From Artocarpus heterophyllus (taxonomy: Eukaryota > Streptophyta > Magnoliopsida > Rosales > Moraceae), in the NCBI GenBank assembly GCA_025403435.1, contig CM046348.1:20373679-20437678 (forward strand): DNA of 64,000 bases, written 5' to 3'. The first letter of the stretch is position 1, and each line of letters begins with the position of its first letter. Both the position numbers and the translations under genes were made by a program. Below, piece by piece: positions 58,872 through 64,000 of this stretch. Below the pieces are notes generated by a model. That model saw only the letters and a list, made by a program, of their open reading frames with translations. It searched no databases and was not told the origin of the DNA.

Positions 58872-60860
58872 AAAAAAGGAGCTCATATGGTTTTTATCTT
58901 TGTTCTTTGTAGATAAGTCATACATTATTGTGAGTGTCGATTGAAAATGTTAGCAGGAGAGGTGTATAGACATAAGCGGAAAACTTTAGCTTAAGTTTAA
59001 AACTTAATTGTGGTGTCTTATGTTACGTTGTTTTTTGACTTTTTAGTTGGCTGTTGGTGAATTTTGATTTGTATTATTGTGATTTTTTAGTTTGGTTTTT
59101 GATTTGTATTAAAACTTTGAACGGTAAATTTTTAGATATTTTTACTTTGATTTATGTTAGGTGAAATTTTTTTAATCTGAAGCACAAATCGTCTAAACCA
59201 AACAGCTCATGACTGGTTTAGTTTGGCTTGGTTTTTGTAAAATTATCAATTCATTCAAAAATAAAATAGATTTTTAATTTTGTTGATAATTTAGAGAAAA
59301 AATCGTCAAAATCGCCCGCGAATACCTCCAACTTCAATGCTCCAAAGTCCAAAGTGGTGGGAACAAGTGTTTGAAGTGCCCGAAATGAAAAGTTCCTGAA
59401 TCTTCTTGAAAAGATTTTCAATGCCTCTTTTAAGGTTGCAAACGCGCGGCTAGCAAAGGCAAATGAGAATGCCTGGACTCCCTTCTTAAGTGGGTTTTGT
59501 TTTTGCTTTTGCTTTAAATTGAGGGGATTTTGTTATTTATTTATTTATTGACAATTTTATGATGGATGAGGTAATTATGCTTTATTGGTAAAATATAGAT
59601 ATTTTAATTGTCGATTAACTTTTTAAACAGTTTGATATATAACGAAACACAATTTTATATTACATGTTGTAAATTTTTAACACAAACAATCATAAATCAA
59701 GTAGCTAAAACTCCCATGAGATTTCTTCTTATTTATTTTGTTCCGTGTTTGCTGATTTTTTTTTTTTTTTTTGGGGTTTGCCAAAAAAGGAACGCGGTAT
59801 TGCCATAATGTAAGCCAGGATGTGATATCTGCCACCTGATTTCGTTTGGAAGTTAGTCAACAAGAAGGGACAAATCTTTGTTCTTTTTCTTGTGCAATCT
59901 CATGTGAATACGATTTCCTTTGCCTCCATGCTCCTCTTTATCCCCTTTTCCATCTCTCGTTCTCTTCGAGAAGTCACTCACAGGATAAAAAAAGATAACA
60001 CACCAAAATGATTTGTTTTCCACCGTCAATGTTTTAGTTTTGTACTTTTCTTTTAATTTTTATTCATTTTGTGTGATTTTTATCCTATCAAATATTATTT
60101 AAAAAAATAGTTAAAACCTACGTAACTGTAACATGTAAAAGCTTCATATTTTAACTATTTTTTATTTTTTTATTATAATATATAAAATTTATCTTGTTTA
60201 TAATTATAACATATGGTTCTAACTATTTTTCTAAGCAGCCTAAGAGGCTCCATTTCTCTTTTGAGCTTGAATTTGACCAAGTAAAAAGGTCTTCTCTCCG
60301 CAACTACGTTTTGCCCTTCGCTTTTATGGCTTTCCCTCAACTAGTCGTTACGGTTCTGCAAAAGTTTTGTTCCCATTCACCAAATCAAAACAAACCCAAA
60401 TTAATACTGCTGAGTTATTGCAAAGTTATGTGCAACGCGGCAAACGAAATTCAGGCAAGTTAAAAGGGACTGTCAGCAGTTTGACCACTGATTCAAATTT
60501 CACTTCCTAAATTTGTTCTCTTACCTTAATTTATGATTTGCGTTAGTTTCCCATTTGTTCCAGAGGGTATAAGCGTTATTTTATTTTAAACTTAAGGACA
60601 AAGGAGTCGAACTTTTTAAAATCAATTATAATTTTAGCGTTAAGTTATGCGTGTAATCACATAGGCGGTATTTTTGGCCCCAACCAAAAGTTGTTTAGGA
60701 ACGTGTCATTATTACTCTTATTCATAACTTCACCATCTACCAACGGAAAAATTTCATATGGTAGGAGCTAGCTAAGCTTGAACCAGCTAGCTCAGGTGGG
60801 CAGCTGAGGGAAAGATTTGTAACGAAACTGATTTTGTGGAGAAAGTTACTCAGAGGAATT
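58872..60860. other. no gene seen
   Basis: AT-rich intergenic DNA. A segment at 59640-59700 with TTTTATATTACATGTTGTAAATTTTTAACA resembles 56470-56520 and suggests a dispersed AT-rich repeat. An 89-codon frame at 60194 lacks a known domain. Confidence 0.4.
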
Positions 60861-60869
60861 TGTTACAAT

Positions 60870-62080
60870 TATTATTGGTGGTGCGGTACGAGATTTATTG
60901 ATTCTTCTTGCTCACTGTGACCAACCGCTCGGTTTGATAGAAACAAGATGGTTAAAAGCAAAAAGGAAAAGAAGCAAAATCTTGACACTGTTTGTTTGTT
61001 TGTTTGTTTGACGGAAGCAAAAGTTAGAAACTTGGCTGAAATGGGATTTTGCTGTTTGTCGGAAAAGTAATTAACCACCTCGTTTAATTAATGCATCTCT
61101 AAATCAGTTCAATTTAATAAGTGTATTAAATTTTGTATACAATTATTAAGAAGAGTTTGCTATAATTACTATTAATAATTGCTTTATTGGCGGTGGGGTA
61201 CGAGATTTATTACTTTTTCTTGGTCACCTTAACTAACCACTCATTTTTTTCAAAGCGGAAATTCACTGCACATTAATACAAAGAGTACAAACTCAAACCC
61301 GAATTGAAAGACCCAATAATATTAGACATATGCCAGCCGTTGAAGATCGAATCTATCAGTGTATTCGGATATTGCTCAAAGAAGCAAACATATATCCAAG
61401 ACCCAAAGACGGAAACATCCTTCGGAACACTAAGAGAGAGCATAGGTAAAGCTTTTGTTGATATTGTTGAGGCATTACGTCCACCACCAACCCCACCTAC
61501 AATTGATGGATCTATTTGATTGCTCTAGGGGCACCAAGCTCTAGTATTGAGGCCAACTACACCTCCATTTAGAACCAGATCTAGACGAACATAAAACCCG
61601 TTTTGATATATGTCGAACAGACTTAATAGACTCTCTGGGGGTGGAGAAACCATTTCCTTTATTACAAACTGAACTAAATCACAAAAACAAAACGAGACCC
61701 GTGATAAAAATAAAACCAACAACATTGAGGACACAATCCGGCAGTGAGGGTGCCACTACCACCACCCATCCAACAGATCCCAACTTCCTAAAGGCTTTCC
61801 CAATGTCCGGGGATCCCTCCCATCAATGGCCGCCTCTAGCCCCTGTCAGATCTAGTACACCAACGGCATCCCTGACCTTCCACTCCGGCACAGCTCTCTC
61901 CCCGCCAACCTTCCACTAACAGCTCAATTTGATGGAAAGAAGATGGTTAAAAGCAAAAAAGACGAGACGTAAAATCTTGATCGTTGGTTTAATGGAATGA
62001 GACTTTAAAAGGGGGAAAAAGTTTGAACTTGGCTTAAATAGAATTTTATTGTGCGTCGGATAAGTAATTACAAGGCATGG
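60870..62080. repeat. local direct duplication, second copy split by an insertion
   Basis: The first copy, 60870-61078, includes GGTACGAGATTTATT, GATGGTTAAAAGCAAAAA and TTGTCGGAAAAGTAATTA. The second has the same words at 61190-61243 and, after an insert, at 61918-62080 (GATGGTTAAAAGCAAAAAAG, GCGTCGGATAAGTAATTA). Confidence 0.75.
61244..61917 (-). mobile_element. LINE-like insertion of about 674 bp
   Basis: The insert is bounded on the left by seven Ts (a poly-A tail if on the minus strand) and flanked by AACCACTCA (61235-61243) and AACAGCTCA (61918-61926), which agree at 7 of 9 positions. Comparison with the uninterrupted copy at 60.9 kb shows that the insert is extra. Its minus strand ends in TTTGTACTCTTTGTATTAATGTG, reminiscent of a LINE 3' end. 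No reverse transcriptase motif was found, so the class is an inference; a short processed transcript is an alternative. Confidence 0.5.
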
Positions 62081-62469
62081 TACCGTTTACAGTTGGGGCA
62101 AACCAGCCTTTAAAAAAAAAAAAAGAGAGTAATCAAAATGAAGTGTTTTGTTTTTGTCTTTGCTTGTTGTGTTGTTTTTTGGGCTGAGTCTTTAGTTAAT
62201 TACCTAATTCGAGACAAACAACCTAATTAAAACAAACTATGAATTCAAAGCATGAGAACCCCTTTATTCCCAAGTAGAAATAAAAATAATAAGCATAGCA
62301 TATCATATAAATGTATGTCATTCGTCAACAGTCTTGGATGAGACGGGGCTTAGTATTCTTATTAATTTCTAGTAATTGTACGGCTCCTTCATTCAACCCC
62401 AAGGGCCTAAATCCCTGATCCATAAGTCACTCCACTTCTCTTTTCCCTCCGTTATAGCCAGAATACAAA

Positions 62470-62475
62470 CCTACT

Positions 62476-62507
<32 letters not shown>

Positions 62508-62510
62508 AAG
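62470..62510. repeat. (CT)n tract in the leader
   Basis: About 14 CT units lie some 35 bases upstream of the ATG at 62540. CT-rich leaders are usual in plant 5' untranslated regions. Confidence 0.8.
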
Positions 62511-62539
62511 AATTCATACTTCAAGAGTTACTCTCTCTA

Positions 62540-63590
62540 ATGGCTGGTTGCTGTACCCGGTCATGGCATGCACCAGTCTACTTCACCATGTCTGTAGTCT
62601 TGGCCTTCATAGCCATCTCCAAATCCCTGCATTCTAAACCAGAAGATCCAATGTCACCAGGCAAAGTTGCGTTTTTGAACCCTCGGTCAACGCATCTAAA
62701 GCCCTGAGAAAAGCCGGGTTCAACGTCCTGGCCACATTTCTCCAAGTCTCTCCCGAGATCTAACTCGACAATCTTCGCCATCCAAGATCTCGCCATCTCC
62801 AATTCCTCTCTTCCTCCTTGGCTTCTTAAAAATCTCCTTCAATACCACACTTCTCCTCTCTATCTCCCAATGGACAACCTCTTAAAGAGGCTCCAAGCGA
62901 GCTGCTTGCCAACCCTCTACAAAGAAAAGCACATTGCGTTCACGAAAATCGATTTGGAAAACAAATCATTCGAGATCAACCATGTTGCAGTGTCACATCC
63001 GAATGTGTTTCTTGGGAAGTCTGTTTCCGTACATGGCGTTCTTAAGCCGTTTTCTTCATTAGATCCTCGAGATGTTCATCAAGGTTGGAACATTATCCGA
63101 GCACCTGACTTGTGACTCCATGTCTGTTCTAGTTTCAGATGTTCTTGAATCAAAGAATATGGTGGAATGGTCGTGGATCGTCTGGTTGCTGAGCTCAAAA
63201 CGGAATCGTTCCATTCGCCATCAGATTAAATTCTATTCTTGAAGGGATTCTTGAAGATTACTGGAGTTTGGATTCTGTGACAGTCTTTGCGCCTCCAACT
63301 TTCCGTCTTTAACATCCGCTTCCCCTTTGCTCAAAAGAACAGTGAGACTTCATATACTTCCTCAGAGGTTGACAGACCAAGAACTTGCTTCTTTGCCCTC
63401 TGGGACATTGCTCACGTCACTAACTCCCAATCTACATGTCGAGGTCAGAGGCACTGCGAGTTGCGAGCAAGGACTCGTTGTCAACCGGGTCAAAATTGTG
63501 GCACCTGATATGTTTTCTTCAAAGAACTTCACCTTACATGGGATTTCAAGGGCTTTTGAAATTGCTGAACCTCCGGACACACCTGTATAG
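62540..63590 (+). pseudogene. fasciclin-like arabinogalactan protein pseudogene
   Basis: The start ATG at 62540 opens a signal-anchor-like N-terminus (YFTMSVVLAFIAISKSL). The FAS1-type sequence then appears in pieces in different frames: KALRKAGFNVLATFLQVSPE (around 62690-62760), FAIQDLAISNSSLPPWLLKN with SVSVHGVLKPF and DVHQGWNII (62770-63115), and RTVRLHILPQRL with LTSLTPNLHVEV and VKIVAPDMFSS (63327-63590). At least three frameshifts and several stops separate them, so no functional protein results. The closest known layout is the FLA19-21 type of plant fasciclin protein (cell-wall/plasma-membrane). The degree of residue conservation suggests recent death or assembly errors. Confidence 0.8.
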
Positions 63591-64000
63591 TGGTTGGAAG
63601 AGAACTTCTGAGTGTGTACAGTGTAAAAATAGCTAGTTACTTGATTGATTCCATTTTCAGGTTCATGTTTGGTTCGTTGATCACGAAACACTGAAACTTT
63701 TCTTGCTGTAAGAATAAAATTTTATACGTTTCTTCTTCAATGCATTTTGGAATCTTGCAAATCCTGAGCATTCAATTAGAACAAAGCACTGATGAACTTC
63801 TTTAAGTAGCTAATATGTGAACATGTGAATGTTGAAAATGGAACAGGCACTGGGAAAAATTCTAGTCATGCACATCATATGAAATTACAATAGAAGGGTC
63901 AAAAATTAAAAAAAAAAAAAAAAAGCAACCTTTCAGATGTCTACTATCTAAAGTTGTTTCCATTCAGAATGGCCCTAAACGATCGCTAGGCCAAACTCAT
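63591..64000. other. 3' flank of the pseudogene, no other gene
   Basis: Contains AATAAAA near 63712-63718, a usable polyadenylation signal, then AT-rich sequence with an A17 run near 63908-63924. Confidence 0.45.

Overview
The window is AT-rich nuclear DNA from a flowering plant, most likely a eudicot (family-level guesses would be unsafe). The evidence is long introns with GT/AG borders, plant-specific gene families (carotenoid cleavage dioxygenase, AP2/ERF-DREB, Gnk2/DUF26 secretory protein, fasciclin-like arabinogalactan protein), and dense plant transposons: Ty1/copia, solo LTR, several hAT groups, MITEs, LINE scraps. There is no sign of bacterial or organellar organisation.

Layout. 1-8 kb: gene-free, with a minisatellite, a LINE remnant, a tandem-palindrome element (copy A) and a decayed hAT element with a nested MITE. 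8.09-12.63 kb (minus): a carotenoid cleavage dioxygenase gene that I could reconstruct as 13 exons joining in frame to a 589-residue protein with all four iron-ligand histidines. 14.72-19.62 kb (minus): a Ty1/copia retrotransposon with both LTRs, an initiator-tRNA-Met primer site and a degraded 5-bp target duplication, inactivated by several lesions. 22.4-25.2 kb: copy B of the tandem-palindrome element, inverted relative to copy A. 25.8-28.2 kb: MITE-type elements.

28.2-32.2 kb and 42.2-44.1 kb hold two copies of one duplicated DREB2-type locus. The 43-kb copy is an intact AP2/ERF gene with an intron in its 5' leader. The 29-kb copy has lost the start of its AP2 domain through a 1-bp plus an 8-bp deletion, and its C-terminal module has expanded into three tandem copies. 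Directly downstream lies a run of phase-0 exons ending in a 255-codon open frame of unknown family. The two parts can be spliced in frame on paper, so this may be a new chimeric gene.

37.4-45.5 kb contains two non-autonomous hAT elements of one family (8-bp target duplications, opposite orientation) and a long-TIR element. 46.3-49.2 kb is a secreted DUF26 gene split by a 2,170-bp solo LTR with a perfect 5-bp duplication; removing the insert on paper restores a signal-peptide reading frame, but a later nonsense codon is also present. 57.2 kb has a small intact gene for a single-pass membrane protein. 58.5 kb is a hAT transposase remnant, 60.9-62.1 kb a local duplication with a LINE-like insertion, and 62.5-63.6 kb a frameshifted fasciclin-like arabinogalactan pseudogene.

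The genes do not form a pathway; they are separate eukaryotic loci. The genes that look functional are the dioxygenase, the 43-kb DREB2-type factor, the 57-kb membrane protein and possibly the 30-32 kb gene. All exon boundaries come from reading splice signals and reading frame by eye.
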